Shown one piece after another: positions 22,351 through 35,689 of a stretch of DNA of 64,000 nucleotides. Position 1 is the first letter of the stretch. The number at the start of each line of letters is the position of its first letter. The stretch covers positions 37,001,001 to 37,065,000 of the forward strand of contig NC_084761.1 in assembly GCF_028858725.1 (NCBI RefSeq), given 5' to 3'. Below the pieces are notes generated by a model. The model worked only from the letters and a program-made list of their open reading frames with translations, had not been told where the DNA came from and made no database searches. The position numbers and the translations under genes are program-made. The stretch is from Colius striatus. Lineage: Eukaryota > Chordata > Aves > Coliiformes > Coliidae.

Positions 22351-22538
22351 CTGTATGGGCAGAACCATAATTGGCAGCGAGCCCTCCCTGCTCTTGTCTT
22401 AATCCACAACAACCTTATTTATCTTTTTACTCCCATTTTGCTGGGGCCTCCGCTATCCTGATGAAGGTGGGGGTGAATGGGAGCACTGAGCGAGAGACTG
22501 TCGTGGTGTTGCTGTGCTAGCTGGGCCAAACCACAACA

Positions 22539-25500
22539 TACATACATATTTGCACAAGAAACAACGGGAGAAAATGTCAGCACATTATTAGCAAGCACAG
22601 TAGAAATAGCTGGTTGAACACAGAATAGTGCCATGTGTGATATTGCCATACAGATCCCAAACCAAGACACAAAGTCAGACTCATATTCTAAAGCACTTTG
22701 TAAATATCATCTATTAACTGTAAAAATACCTACTGCAATAGGTAACTGATTTTATATAATGGTTTAGGTAGATGCAGGTAGTTGAAATGAGATGAAATGC
22801 AATGCTTTCAAAGGTGTGCATGTGGAGATATGCTCTTCAATCCCTCTCTTCAAGCCCTGCTTCCAGGAAGAAGCAAGTTGGAGGCCTTGCTGAAAATACT
22901 GGGTATGCCTCTGCTGTTTCCCAACTATTAAACAAAGCTGTGTTGAGAGGTTCATTTCTGGGCTACTGAGCTAAAACAATGCATACTTTGTATTGCTTCT
23001 GTTTAACTATTGTTTGCATGTATGTGCTGAAATGAGTCCATGTAACACAGCTTAGCTTTGCAAGTGGTAGATTAATTTATTGACAGAGCCTTCCTCAATA
23101 TATCAGGTCAGATATTAAACAGCATTTAATTTGCTGATGCCCTTGAATTCAAAACATTATTTCCATGTGTCGTCACATCAGAAATTCATCCTAGAGGGTC
23201 ATGCATTAATATTTTGTGTACGTTTTGAACATACTTTCCTCAGCCTCTGTAAACGTTGTTAGAAAGTTAAATGCTCCACAATGCAAATAAACCCACCTCC
23301 CTTCCCAGGTTTGATAAGCTAAAGGGTGCCATTACTTCACACATTCTTTTTCCTGATGTCACACATACTGCAGGGAATATTGAAAAGAAGATAAGAGAAG
23401 AATGCACCTTTTGCAGGACTGAAGGCCAACACCCTAAACCTAGGAAATGAAACCTGGGAGAGTTTCAGGGGCTGGCAAATAAAAATTGACAATCCCGTTA
23501 CCTAGCATACAAGTCTTTCCTATACAGCTTCTCATTCCAGGATTTTTAATGTGAAAGATAACATGCTTGCATCCTCTCAAAGGATCTGTCATGCACAGCA
23601 GTGAATTGAGGCCAGGTTTTGCTGTTCCCTCAAGCACCTATTTGTTTAAACTTCTTCATGTGGCTATTTCTAGACGTGGGTTGGCAAGAAGATGAAGTCC
23701 TACCAAGGCTGACTAATAGTACCTGATGATTTTTAGCCCTAAATGGTAGACTTGAAAGCACTGAAATCTTTCAGGACATTGGGACCAGCATCGGTGCTTT
23801 GTGGCTCACCCCAGCCAGGGTTGAACCCAGCAGCATTCAACAGCAGTGTTGGGGGAGACACCTACTTCCTTTTGTCTGCCCGTAGCATCACCTGTTTTTA
23901 GTACTAAATTGACTGCAGTATTTTTCATCAGTTCAGACAGTTCTGTTCAGGTGCACGGGGATGTGATCAGAGCATGTGCTGATATCCCTGGTTCATTCAT
24001 GGCCTCATCAGGAAAAGTTCCAACTTAACATCACTTACACAGAATTTATGGCACGGCACCCAAACCTTTGGGACCAGACTCAAATCGTAGACATTTCCAG
24101 TTCCCTTGTCTTCAGTAAGGCTCACCCACAAGCCAGATGAAGGTCTGAACATGCAGCACCATTGAGATTTGTAGCGACTAACACAGGACCAGGAGGGCAA
24201 CCCAGCCTCACAGTTCACGTACTACAAAATTAAAAACTAGTAACAGTGATGCTTGCTTTGGACTCACATGTTGTTCTGGTTTTGTTTTTACAAACACATA
24301 TCACTCTACACACAGCACATGACCCACCTAACTCCTTTGCCATGGGGTATCACACTGTTATGAGACAGAGCTAAGTTTTGGCAGCACCCTGAATTACATC
24401 CACAGCAGAGGAAAATGTTTTGTGAGAATGACTTCTCTCCAACGTGTTTACTGTTTCTGTAGCAGACTGAGAAATCCCTCCATTGCCTCTAGCCTGCAGT
24501 ACAGCTCAGGCAGGAGCTTAAAAGCCCAAAGCAGAACGAAGCCTGTAAAGCTGCTTTGGCTCTGGGGAGGAGTCGCTGTGTGTTCACATGGGTGCTCTCC
24601 ACTGCTAACCCCCAGGATCCCGCAAAGCTGTGAGGCAGCCAACTGAGCCAAGAGCAACAGGCAGAATAACAAACAGAGATTCCACATGATTAAAAGAAAA
24701 GTTTCTCAGAGTTAATATTAGGATAAGCGTCACACTGGGTCACATGCTGAATTAACCCAGAAAGTATGGGGTAGGATTTTAAATAGCTTTTCCAGTGCCT
24801 GACTACAGCTGAATGCCCTGCTATTCGGAGGAACATTTACGTTGCCATTTACATTGCTATTCTTGCATGTTTAACAGTGTTGCTGTTTAAAGGGTTTAAA
24901 CCATGAAGTAACAGGGAGAGCTTGTCTCTCCAGTGGCTTTGGTGGACTTTATATAATCACAGATTGACGACAAAAGGTGCTGCTTTGTCACTTGCCCCAT
25001 ATTTATGGTGTCAGTCTCGGGGTAGAAGTACCATAATAGGATTACCTGTTAGGCTGCAAAGTCTGGCTGGAGAATGGAGAGGAACACAGCTAAATCCCTA
25101 CCCTTCTGTTTTGACCTATGGCCCTAAAAAATTGAGCCCTAGTTCTGCTTTCCAGATAGTAAGAACATGAGAAAGAATTATCTTTCATTGCCATGAAAGG
25201 TTTTTGTCAAGAAGATGAATCTGGACAGAAAATCACCTAGGTCTAGAAAGATGCTTTTCAAGCCTTCTGTCACCATCTTCAGAGGTGCTTGATTTGGAGT
25301 ACAGGGAAGAGACAGCAGAGGTGCTGCATCAACAACAGACTTCTTTCTGTGTCTGATGGATGCTGAACCAAATTATATTTGTGGGTTCAATTCAGAAGGG
25401 CTTCCCTTCAAGCAAGAAAATGAGAGATGCTGTAATTTTGTCTCTCCAGGCCACCTGAAAAACGGCATGGGTTTTATAATAATAATAATGATTATTTTAT

Positions 25501-27064
25501 AGTAATTTATAAAATAACAATAATTATTATAGAATGATGATTAATTTGTACGATTATTTTATAACAGTATTAAATCCAATAATTACTATTAATGATCATG
25601 TCATAATAATTATAACCATGATTATTTTATAATCATTGACAGTGAGAATGGGGGGATTAGCAAAGGAAAGGAAGTTCCTTGCAAATGAGATTAATATCAT
25701 CAACTGAAAACAAGAATTCCTGCACCCCAGTTTGAAGCCTGTGGTTCATTATTTGGATGTATTCATCCAGTTAATGTAAAGCAGACTTTTGTTTTGAAAA
25801 GTATGAGCCAAAAGCCAAAGTTTTGATGCTTGTGTTGTTACTCTATTTGGGGATTAGATCTTTTTCCTGGTGCTGGAATCATGCTACTTACTCTTTCACC
25901 GATGACTTTAGGTTCTTTACTGATCTTACTCCAGGTTCTGTTTTGGGTCTCTTGCACGATTTAAACAAATAAACAAATGATGTAAGACTGCTTCCTCTCA
26001 GAAGTCCAAACTAGGATAAGATGCAGAGGGCTGTTAGACAAGTCCTGTGGTAGTTAAACAGCCATTTTTCTGCAGTGAAGCAATGACAATTCACAGTAGT
26101 ACAAGGCTCATTGCTGCAAGTCTCCCAAGTGCACCAGATTATGGTAAAAGATAAAAATGCTCCAGACATCTCCATACCTACAATTCTAATGGGTAAAGTT
26201 TACCAGCCTGAAGCAAAAGTTAATTTCTGTGACCATTGCTCAGTTGCATCATCACCTCCTAGCACTCTCTCATCTTGGCAGCGTTGCAAGGACAGTACTT
26301 TCAACAGACAAACTGTTCTTAAATAGTTTTCCCAACTGTATTAGGCTTCTATATTGGGCTTGATAGCCCTCATATGGAAAGTCCTGTATGCTTTTGTCTG
26401 GATGCCAGCAGCAGAGTTGCACAAGGACTTTAAGGGGGTCCTCAGAAAGCCCTCAATAGGACAGGAAGTCTGATTTTTTCCAAACCACTTTGTGGTATGG
26501 AGAAGGGAAAAAATACCTTACAGATTTCAACTACCCACATGCTGCATCCTCCTCCCAGGGCTTGCCTTGTGTTAGACAGCAGAACCTACAACTTTGGCCA
26601 CAGTCTTGTTACCTCCATTCACGTGCTCTCCAGCCCTATGCTCTTTTTGCCAGGCCATGGGAAAAGCAGAAAAGAGGAAGCAGAAAAGGTAAAGATATCC
26701 AGATAAATCCAAATCCTATTGAAATCAATGTACATCCTGAATTAGAGGAATCAAAAGGATTCTGTAAGTGTGAAAACAGAGTGCCAGACCCTGTCCAAAT
26801 GCAAGATGGTGCAGTGTTGGGGAGTGCAGCCCAACAGTGCTGACTCACCACATTGGTAGGGAACTTGGTCTAGGACAGGGACTGGGAATCCAACCCCAGG
26901 GAGAAGGATAAACAGAAGTGACCTAGTAAGGGCTCCCACAGACAGGAGAGCTCCTAAACTGGAATCAGACAGGTATCCGAAACAAAGTTCCTTCATTGGA
27001 CCAAAGCAGGTTTTGGGGAGTCCCCATGAACAGATGAGAGGTGACAGACATGAGTAGAAGCAAG
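22539..27064. other. Gene desert segment 2, no gene recognised
   Basis: CpG-poor intergenic DNA. The one distinctive stretch is 25470-25640, which is extremely AT-rich. Otherwise it is unremarkable, with only chance-length open frames. Confidence 0.5.
25470..25640. repeat. AT-rich degenerate repeat with recurring GATTATTTTAT
   Basis: About 170 bp built almost wholly from AATAAT/ATTATT words. GATTATTTTAT occurs at 25490, 25552 and 25620, 62-68 bp apart, suggesting a decayed tandem repeat of about 65 bp with internal palindromes. It could also act as a cluster of homeodomain cores or a matrix-attachment-like region, which cannot be decided here. Confidence 0.6.
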
Positions 27065-27199
27065 GGCAAGAAGCTGTGGGATCTCCAGCCATGGCTACTG
27101 GGCAGGATGAGGCTCTGAGTAGCTCAGACTGACTTTGAACACAGGGCTTGACTGGATGGTCCCCAAAGATCCCTTTTGACTAAATTGTTCCCTGATTCC
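27065..27199 (+). mobile_element. CR1 LINE 3' end fragment (+ strand)
   Basis: The stretch GGGCTTGACTGGATGGTCCC, then CAAAGATCCCTTTTGACTAA and CCTGATTCCA, follows the CR1 3' terminal consensus (a GGACTAGATGAT-like start, a GGTCCCTTCCAACCC-like middle, a TTCTATGATTCT-like end) with heavy divergence. The 5' boundary is approximate. Confidence 0.65.
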
Positions 27200-28030
27200 A
27201 GGCAAATATTTCCTGAATTCATGTCAAGCTCAGGGAAAAAAAATGGTTAATATGTGGTTAACATTTTTCAACATGCTCACTTTTTTTTTTAATTGGAAAT
27301 ATTTACTTCTTTAAAACATATTTCATTTGATTACACAAATCTGATAATGAATATTTATTTTTTCTCAAGAAAAACATTGTGTCTAAACCCACAGACTTTT
27401 GATGGATCTATTCTCATCTGATGTAGAACAGGGTACCTTTATTTTTTACTAACCCAAAATACATTTGTAATATTCTACAGCACAGAGGAATTGAAGGAAG
27501 GCATCCTTTACCTACAATCCTTTACTGCTGCAAATAGCCCTTCTGGAAAAGAAATTGAACAGTGAAACATTTTGCCCAAAGCTTTGTGTTGCACTATGTC
27601 AGATTCATTTGACTTGCTTGAATTATTTTTTAACATGAATCTGAACTGCACATACTCACATACACCACCGACACCCTTCACACGGCCACAGTAACTTCTG
27701 CTAGGTCCCTGTGCACGGCTGGTAAAGGAGTAAATCAAGTCATCTGCTGGGTAAAGAAAACTAAATGCAAACAACCCGACAAGCACAAAAATTACACGGG
27801 GCATTGGAGAGAAGTAAGATTAACACAGCTATCAACCCTTTTTGGGAACATGCCATAAAGAGATGCCGAGTGCTCACGTCCTTCCTTTGCTAAGACAAAG
27901 GGCAGCAGAAGCAGGGGCACAGGCAGGACATAGTAACAGGGCGGTAATGACCAGGGAGCTGGCTGCGAGCTCAGCTGTGGAGCACATCAATGACCGTGGG
28001 AGATTTCCCACATCTCTTTCTCCCTTTTCA
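27200..28030. other. Intergenic sequence, no gene recognised
   Basis: AT-rich unique sequence between a CR1 fragment and a candidate non-coding element. Short open frames on both strands lack coding character. Confidence 0.45.
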
Positions 28031-28039
28031 AGATTGATT

Positions 28040-28890
28040 TTCTTCTGATCATTCAATTGTTGTTCATATTACAGCATCAATGCTTCCCTGCTGACTCACA
28101 ATTGATCAGGGCATACGCTTCCCCCAACCTGGTGTTTGTTTTCTCCTCAGCATCCAACCTTTATCTTTGAGTAACGAAAAAGAAATACCCAAAAAATTAC
28201 CCAGGGTGTTGTTAATCCAGTTTGCTTGTTTTCCTTTCTCCACTGGCAACAAAAGAGTTGTCAAAAGCAATGTTTATAATAATTTAATAGATTATTTACT
28301 TATTAGATATTAATCATTCTGCTGTGGCTGGGGTCCATGCTGGTGCTCCTTTAGTAGAACAGTGATTCTGATCTCAATTAGATTATGTCTCTCTCCTTTA
28401 CCTCCCCATAAATCATTCCAGCAAACTGAAATTAACAGCTACTGGAGCGCATTAATAATCTGCCTCACACATTGGAAAATGCATTAGCCGGAACCCTCCC
28501 ATCACTCTGACTGTTAAGCACATCATTTTGTTTATGAAATATAAACATTTCATGGAAGAGCTCTCCCACATTTCTCTGGGCCTTGTGACAGCTAAAATGA
28601 TTGCCCACAATTGCCAGTCAGTCAAGCGCCCAAATAAAGTTTGTTTAAAGCCATGGTTCTGTGACTGCCCTATTTTCTCAGGCATTAAAAAAACCCCTGC
28701 ATTTAAAATAAAATTCCTCTTTATCTGGGGAGAAAGGAAAAGGAATAGCTGTGTATCTGTTGGAGATGTATGGAGACAGATGTACAGTTTGCAAAAGCTC
28801 TGGGTTTCAATATTTGGTTTTGCTTCACGTAGGACGAAGTGCTGCCAAATTCTTTGCAAAATAAAGCTCCAGAATTATTATTTTAAGGAC
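28040..28890. promoter_or_regulatory. Candidate conserved non-coding element D
   Basis: About 850 bp of complex non-repetitive sequence with many regulatory-looking words: TTTATAATAATTTAATAG, ATATTAATCATT, CTCAATTAGATTATG, GCATTAATAATC and a CCTTTATCTTTG-like TCF/HMG site at about 28158. The repeat-free texture and TAAT density resemble known developmental enhancers. A 165-codon frame starting at 28528 overlaps it, but that length is expected by chance in this window. Confidence 0.35.
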
Positions 28891-31800
28891 GATCTAATCA
28901 AAATGTCTATTTTCCGACTAACTGACATTTTGATCATCATTCTGAGTAAGGTTTCAACCTGCATTTTAAAACCTCAGTATCGTGTTACAGAGCATGTTAA
29001 AATGAAATTAAAAAAAACCCCGTGAGTTTAATTTCAAAATGAAAACCAAAAATGTAGCATCTAAAGAACATTGCAGTGGCACATGATGACAATACTGGGA
29101 TTTTTAGTGGTTCTCTTGCAAAGTAAAAGCAGCCAATAATTAAATTGTTTCCAAGTCTGTTAGCTGCACAGCTCAGCAGCAACACTTCCACTGCAGTGCC
29201 TCTTGCACCCAGCTGGGAGTCTGGGGGTCCGTATCTCTCTTACATGTGCTTTTAGCACCTCAAGAACACAGGCAAACCCAGAGTGATGGCACTTCTTCCT
29301 TTCTAGGGATGCAGTAAGTCCAAGTCTTTTTCAGATCGTAGATCGTTTTCATTTTAACTTGGAGGAGTTTGCCCATCAATACAATATCTTGATTATATTG
29401 GTAACAACACTATCTTAACCCAAAAAGTTTGATGCTCAGATATTGCCAGGCTGAAGACCATATAGACTAAATTTGGCATCAAAATGCAGAGAATGTACCA
29501 CTGAAATAAAGCATCAAGTCTTACAAAGGCTTTAAATTGGTATATGTAGTTCACAAGGAATTTATGTCTACCTACTTGCAACAACAAAACTGGGATAGCA
29601 CCCGCTGTATAAATGAAGACTTCACACCTGACTCTACCTAGCAGTTGCAGATAGCACTTGAAGATGCAAACTAGTGGCACTGGCACCACCTCCTCTTCCA
29701 CCTTTGCTGAACTCCTGATTTGAAAATGAACATGAATGCTACAATTAAAACTCTGCATTGAAATAGGAACCTTTACCATCTGGAAGGACTGCTGTCCACA
29801 TGTTCTCTGACCTGTACCTGAAGAAGTGTTCAAGGCTCAGACTGAGCAAGTTTTTTTGAAATTCATGTCTGCCTTAAGCTTTGGCTTTGGGGAGCTTGCT
29901 GGCCTCCCAAAAGTCAGGTACATGTTCATGCCCTTTGCCGAATCAGAGCTTCTGTGAGCACAGGAGCACAGCTGCTCAGGTATTGGTACGAGAACTGAGT
30001 GTGCGGCTGTAAATTCCTAGGGGTGTATACGCCAGCTTGTTCTTGCTGGGCTGTGGTTGTCTGTGAACTGATAAACAATAAATATTTGTAATGAATGGCA
30101 GTATTTTTTAAATACAGGAATGAGCCCATTTAACATTTAGCTGAGTTTTGTTTATTATTCTCAAAATGCATTCGCAGCATATAGAGTAATGTCTCCAGAG
30201 GGCTGTTCTGCCATGGAATATTATGCAACTCTCTATCAATAAATGACACGGCTTTTTACATGTTTTAAGTAAAGGAAATAATTGCTGCTCCTTGTGGAGT
30301 TAGGCAATTAATTGTCTAATTATTTTGTTAAGTGTCACTACTAAAAGAAAAACATTACTGGAGCTTTATGGGCAAATTCTCATCTGAACTGAGGACGAAA
30401 TTCTGGGAAAGAGTATATATGCTGTATATCTGCACCATACCAAAGTACTAAACTCCTAATAAAAATGTCTTTGACTTGGGTAACACCAGATTTGTTTCCT
30501 TATTGGTAACTCAGTCTAATTTTTCCATACTTATGCTTTTGCTGCCTCATCATTTCTGACCCAGGCTTCCTCCACAGTGCTGACACGCATCTCAGGAGAG
30601 CCAGGCTAGGAGAAAAGCAACGGTGGCTTCTGCTGCTTGCAGCATGCATTGAACTTTTGTAAAACACTGTGCCTTCGAGCCCCACAGCTGTGTGCACACA
30701 CTGTAAAGCACATGTGATGAGGAGCAGAGACTGTAGCACTTGCAAGGTAAATAAGCACATAGCATCCTTACTAGTAAAGATTTAATGCTGGGATCTGGAA
30801 TCTGGGGTGCTCAATATCACAGGGCAAGTCACAGTACTGCTATTATCCATTCACTTCCTGCCACACAGATGTTTCCCAAATTACCAAACTTACCATAATT
30901 AGGGATAAAAATGAAGGCTTGCTCTGATTCCTCATGATTGCTGCTAGTGGCCCATCAGCCTCCAGGCATTTAATTGTAAGTGCAAGCCCAAACGACAAAC
31001 TTCTGTTTCCAGTGCAGCTGTCATTCTTTCAGAAAGAACGAGTGATCCCATGTGCCCAATGAAAAAAGGTTGGGATGAAGTAAAACAGAGGGGAATAATG
31101 TTACTGTGACAAAGTTTGAGTCCCTTAGTAGCAAATCATGCTTCTCATGGTGGTGCAAACACATTTGGATGGGCCCTGCCTGGGATAGGAGTGTGACAAA
31201 AGGATTTCTAGCATCCCTGCCCACCTGCCTTCTCCTGTGACAGGATTTTTCCATTGCCATGAAAAGGGCTCCCAGACATTTTTGCTCTCCTTTGTCAGAA
31301 ATCAGTGTCAGCATCACTTGGCATGCCCAAAGTGGTAGGCATCTCCCGAGCAGAAAGAGAAATGCGAAAGCAGGGCTTAGAGAAACGTGAGTGCCCATGA
31401 AGCTTTCTTGCAGCCCTCTTGTGAGATCCCCTGGGAGCACCAACAGGAATTCCATGCCCTCACCTACAGGTGCCATCAAAACCAACTTTCCTTGTGAGTG
31501 TGCCTCAGGCTGGAAGAGGCAGCTGGGCCCATGAACCCAGTCTGCAGTTATCAAGAGGGCTATGGAAGACTCTGTCATATAATTATCTTCATAAACCCAT
31601 CATGCTTTATCTTAAAGCTGGCCAGGGCTCAGTTGCTTCTTTTCTTATTAGAAGGCTTTTTCAGAGTCTCAGTTCCTCTGCCGGTTAGAAATAATGTAAT
31701 TGCTTAAATTTATTCACGGTCAGTTCAAAGCCATTTGTTCCTCTGCCAATATTGTTCTTTAGCTCAAACAGCTCTTCTCCATTGAGCAACAAGAAGCAAA

Positions 31801-34800
31801 TTTCAGTGTTTCTGAACAAAATGTTTTGGACGCATAAGGATTAAGCAAGGGCCAACTGCAGCAGATTCAGGGCTTACACAAATAGATAGACCTGATTTGC
31901 TCTACTATTATGACTCAGTCTACAACACCAGGTGCTGTCTTATAACTTGACTAAAGCTGGCTTAGCTCTGTTTCCTAAAAGCCTCCAAAGAAACAAGTTT
32001 CATCTGAAATTCTGGAGGAAATTTCAAGTTTGATGTTGGTGCAACCTGAGAAGGGGCACTGGGGAATGGTGACTACCGCTTGTATCATTTCACCTGAATT
32101 CCCACTCTTTAAACAACATAATATGGTTAGCTGTGACAGACATCAGCATTTTATTCCATCTTCACTTAAACTGAAGTCAGATGATTTTTTGCCACAGCCT
32201 CCTACAAGCTGGATGCAAGATAGGCGGAGGCAGAGTTTTGCCATAGTCTGTCCCCTGTAATGCCCACTCTTATCCACTGCTTCCTATAGTCAGCGTTTAA
32301 CAAGTAGTACTTGCTTAGTGTTTATTTTCCTTCTCTGAGATCTGTAGGAAGCTTTTGAGAAATGGCCGTCACTTGATGTTTATCAATGTTCTTCTCTCAC
32401 TATGTAGGAGAAAGTATGAGGCACATATTTCATGATGAAGTGAGTTTCTAGTTAACAGGACAAAATGAAAGCCAAGCCATAGATCAGCATAGCATGTCAA
32501 AAGAGAAAAGAGTTCGATTTACTGTAAATGATATACAAGTTAGAACAAAAAGCACAATGCTAGAAATCAAGATGCTGATTTAGGAAAGTACTACCAGATA
32601 TGCTTAAAACTCAGGCACATACTTCAGTCCTACTGAAGCTAAAGGATAAAACTGCTTTCCTCCATTAAAAAGATTGCCAAAAATATCTTTTGTTTAGACA
32701 CTTGTTTGGTGTTTGCACTTCCTGCTATGCACTTTACATTAATGGAGGCAGTGTGGCATTTTATACCCCTTGTAAAATATTCTGGATACACCTAGTACAA
32801 AATGCAACTTCACAAATATTTCCTGGGCTGCATTAACATCGGGCTAGTAGGAGATGGGATTGTAGGGCTGCAACATGCACAAGGAGTAGGGCTGAAACCC
32901 CAGTGTGTACTCAGGTTTTTATTGCCTGATTTGACCCTGAAAGGTTGAGGAGAGCTTTGTGCCTTCTGAAGTGAGCAAACACTGGGGTCACAGAAGAACC
33001 GTGGTCATTGTGTTAGTTTTTACAAGGTAAGGGTTTTTTCCCACAGGAAAATTTTTTTCCTGGAAGTTTCTCACTTCATCACTGCTCACATTGTCTTTGT
33101 CATTGTGGGTATTTATTTACTGTAGAAAACTCAGAACATGATCTTCGCTACTGTGCATTGCATCACTTCAGCTATTTTTCACATCTGCTGAAGATGTGGA
33201 AGAACTTGGTGAAAGTTTCCCACTAAAGACAACAGCTGTGGAAAGCACACAGTAACTTTTAAGCTGTTGTTCGTAAAAAAACACAGTAATAAGCCCATGG
33301 GCAGCCACTGTAATTCAAATTGAGTCTACTACTAACTACATCTACCAAGTCAGCTACATCTGCCCTAAGAATAAATAGGATTTGATATAAGTGCATTAGG
33401 ATGAGGAAATCATATCAGTTTGTCAGCAAATAGCAATGTTGTTTTAATTTACAATAAGAAGATAACTGAAGTCGGAAGTAATTCTTCCAGTCCTGCACTG
33501 ATACCCAAGCTCAGGATGGAGAACATCATTTGACATTGGATTTTAAAAAGAAAAAGAAGTTTTGGGCAGTCTTTTCTTGTCAGGTGAGATTCTGGTGTTC
33601 TGTTTTCCAAAGGGATATGGTCAGCAGATGAAGGTGAATAAATCAAAAAGCAAGGAAATGCCCAACTTACAGCAGCTTCCCACAGTGCACACACACACAT
33701 GTTTAAAAATCTACAAATCTTCTCACCATCTTTGTGGCAACAGCAAAAGGTATGATTCACACACAACTGATTTTTTTACTAAGTTGGACCAATATATAGT
33801 CACTGGCTACTATCTCTATCACAGTGGGATCTCCTCCAAATAATATACACTCCATGTTTAATGCTGCTTGACAGGAGTTGAACAGGAGGGGAGAGGCAAT
33901 ATCTGTAGCAGGCTTAGATTGGCAAGGAATGATCACAGATTACTGCATCTTCACTGGCAGCATGTTAAAGTAGAACAGCCCATATTCAGACCAGTACAGA
34001 CCAGATGAGAGCATCACTGCAGTAATTTATGTGCCTAACCTGCAAATGTCTTTCTTATGCTAGTTTTTGAGCTTTGTACAATAGAGAGCTACAAAGCAAA
34101 ATAAAAACCTCATACCTGCACCCTCTGAAGTGGATGCTCTTATGTGGTGGGGCTTGTGTCTGGCCCAAGCTTTGCTGCAGATGTGAATAAAGCAAGGTAT
34201 TTGTGTAGAGACATAGCAGAGGCTTTTCCCTAGCTGTCAGGGACCTGCACCATCTCCTGCTCACCCCTAGCAGGCCTCTTCCTCTAACTGGTCCCCCAAT
34301 GAAATACCATCAAAGCCTTCACTGCAGGATGGTTTTAGCAGCAGAACGACTCTGCGTTTCTTCAGACCTCCCCTCCCATTCCTTCCCCTGCAAGTGCTCT
34401 GATTTATAGGTCTAGTTTGGCCTCATATGATTTAATAGGATGGATTTTTTTTTTTTTTTAATTTATTGTCAGTGAACAGGTGTCTCCCAACATTTGACCA
34501 AACATGTCCATGTGCAACCTGGAGTGGTGAAATAAACTTGCTAAGCTGGTGCCTTATTATAACACAGAAGCTGATTTAAAGCAAAGCACGAAATCCATAT
34601 CCCTATAGATGTAATTACATCAGCAATTACAATGAATACCACAGTTCTGGCTTGGGAGACCTCCCTGAGACCTGGGAACACAAGAATGGTTTTGGGGCTC
34701 GTGACTTTTTGCACAATCGTGGAGGAGACTGGACAATTCAGGAGCTCCAGGGTTCTACTCAAACTTATTTCCTTATGGAAATGCAATTGGATATGTTCCA

Positions 34801-35685
34801 TTTAAACTGCAGGCATTAGCTAATATGGCCACAGACAATTCTCCACCAGGCACTGATAAAGAATCTGTTAGTAAAGGTGTTAGTGGTGTAACTCCTACGG
34901 AAGCTGCCAGCCCACCCACACCTAAGGCCCATCAGCACTTCAGTGGGTGCAGCTGCAGCATTTCAGTACTGTTGGGGAGCCACAACTCTGTCGCAGGCTG
35001 CATGTGTGTGAGGTGGCACGGCCAGCTGTGCGGGGAGATGTGCCACCATGCCAGCAGCTGTGCCCTGGCCGTCCCACTGCGCTTCTTTTAGCTGCCATAA
35101 ATAACAACATGAGCAGGAGAGCACCGTGGAAGTATTTACAGAATAATTTTCAATTGCTGACACTGCCAGGCTAAGCACCGAATGCTAAAGTTTATGATGT
35201 GTAATGTCTTGGGCTACCATGGCCTCAATTTGGACAAACCTGCCATTAACACCAGTGTGGCAGTTATTTTACTGGGGGTGACAGATTGTGAGGTAGGGAG
35301 AGTAATTCAGACTATTACCCAGGTGAAGGCATGAAAGCTCAGTGATATATGAAGACCACTTAAATTCATTGTATCTTGTACATCACATCTTTGATAGATT
35401 ATAGCTGTGGCATTAAAATGGAAATGGTTTCTCTGAGGCCTGACAGGGGCTGGGGTGACCCGTGACCTCCCTCTGAGGAATGTGACTGACCGAATTATCA
35501 GTTAAGAGAAAAATCTATGGGGAATAGACTCACAGTGATGGAGAATCCACCATGCATATATATATTTTTTAACTTTTGCTTTGATTGAAAGCTGCAGTAC
35601 TCAAGTATTCCCCCCCCACCACCCCCTCCCTGCTGTGTCTCTCCGCTTCCCCCCAGCCAATCCCAGACTCCTTCGCTCTGATTTC
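28891..35685. other. Gene desert segment 3, no gene recognised
   Basis: CpG-poor intergenic DNA without recognisable repeats beyond short homopolymers and a CA run near 33690. The longest open frame, minus strand 31021-31578 (185 codons), has no known domain, and about one frame of this size is expected by chance. Confidence 0.5.
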
Positions 35686-35689
35686 AGAT

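Larger units (their letters stand above)
20817..22538. mobile_element. LTR-like element (probable solo LTR of an endogenous retrovirus), 1722 bp
   Basis: It starts TGTCATGGTTTG and ends CAAACCACAACA, so the ends are TG...CA and form an imperfect 12 bp inverted repeat (10 of 12). The 5 bp TACAT lies directly on each side (20812-20816 and 22539-22543), a perfect target-site duplication marking the boundaries. No gag, pol or env frame was recognised and there is no second long direct repeat, so a solo LTR or a non-autonomous relative is the best reading. A 5 bp duplication is compatible with ERVL-like and some other retrovirus classes, and such termini are common in avian LTRs. Its sense orientation is uncertain. 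Internal structure includes a duplicated CAGAGACTCATTTTG-type segment (21197-21264), the hairpin array at 21314-21479 and a degenerate repeat at about 22010-22350. Confidence 0.75.

Noticed and set aside
22031..22402. 123-codon frame as a possible retroviral gene
   Set aside because: It is produced by the AGGCCGTGTCC-type tandem repeats of the LTR-like element and shows no gag, pol or env feature.
20817..22538. Classical DNA transposon with terminal inverted repeats
   Set aside because: The inverted termini are short and imperfect, begin TG and end CA, and the target duplication is 5 bp, all of which fit an LTR better. No transposase is present.
28528..29025. 165-codon plus-strand frame
   Set aside because: The length is within chance expectation and the sequence has no known motif. 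It overlaps what looks like a non-coding regulatory block.
29393..29833. 146-codon minus-strand frame as a membrane protein
   Set aside because: It has hydrophobic patches but no start context, splice signals or family similarity. AT-rich DNA commonly yields such patches.
31021..31578. 185-codon minus-strand frame
   Set aside because: About one frame of this length is expected by chance in six frames of a 64 kb sequence. It has no recognisable domain, though a conservation test would be decisive.
34800..35100. Cys/His-rich open frames suggesting a small secreted or zinc-binding peptide
   Set aside because: Cysteine and histidine spacing matches no known fold, and two overlapping frames are equally open, pointing to composition.
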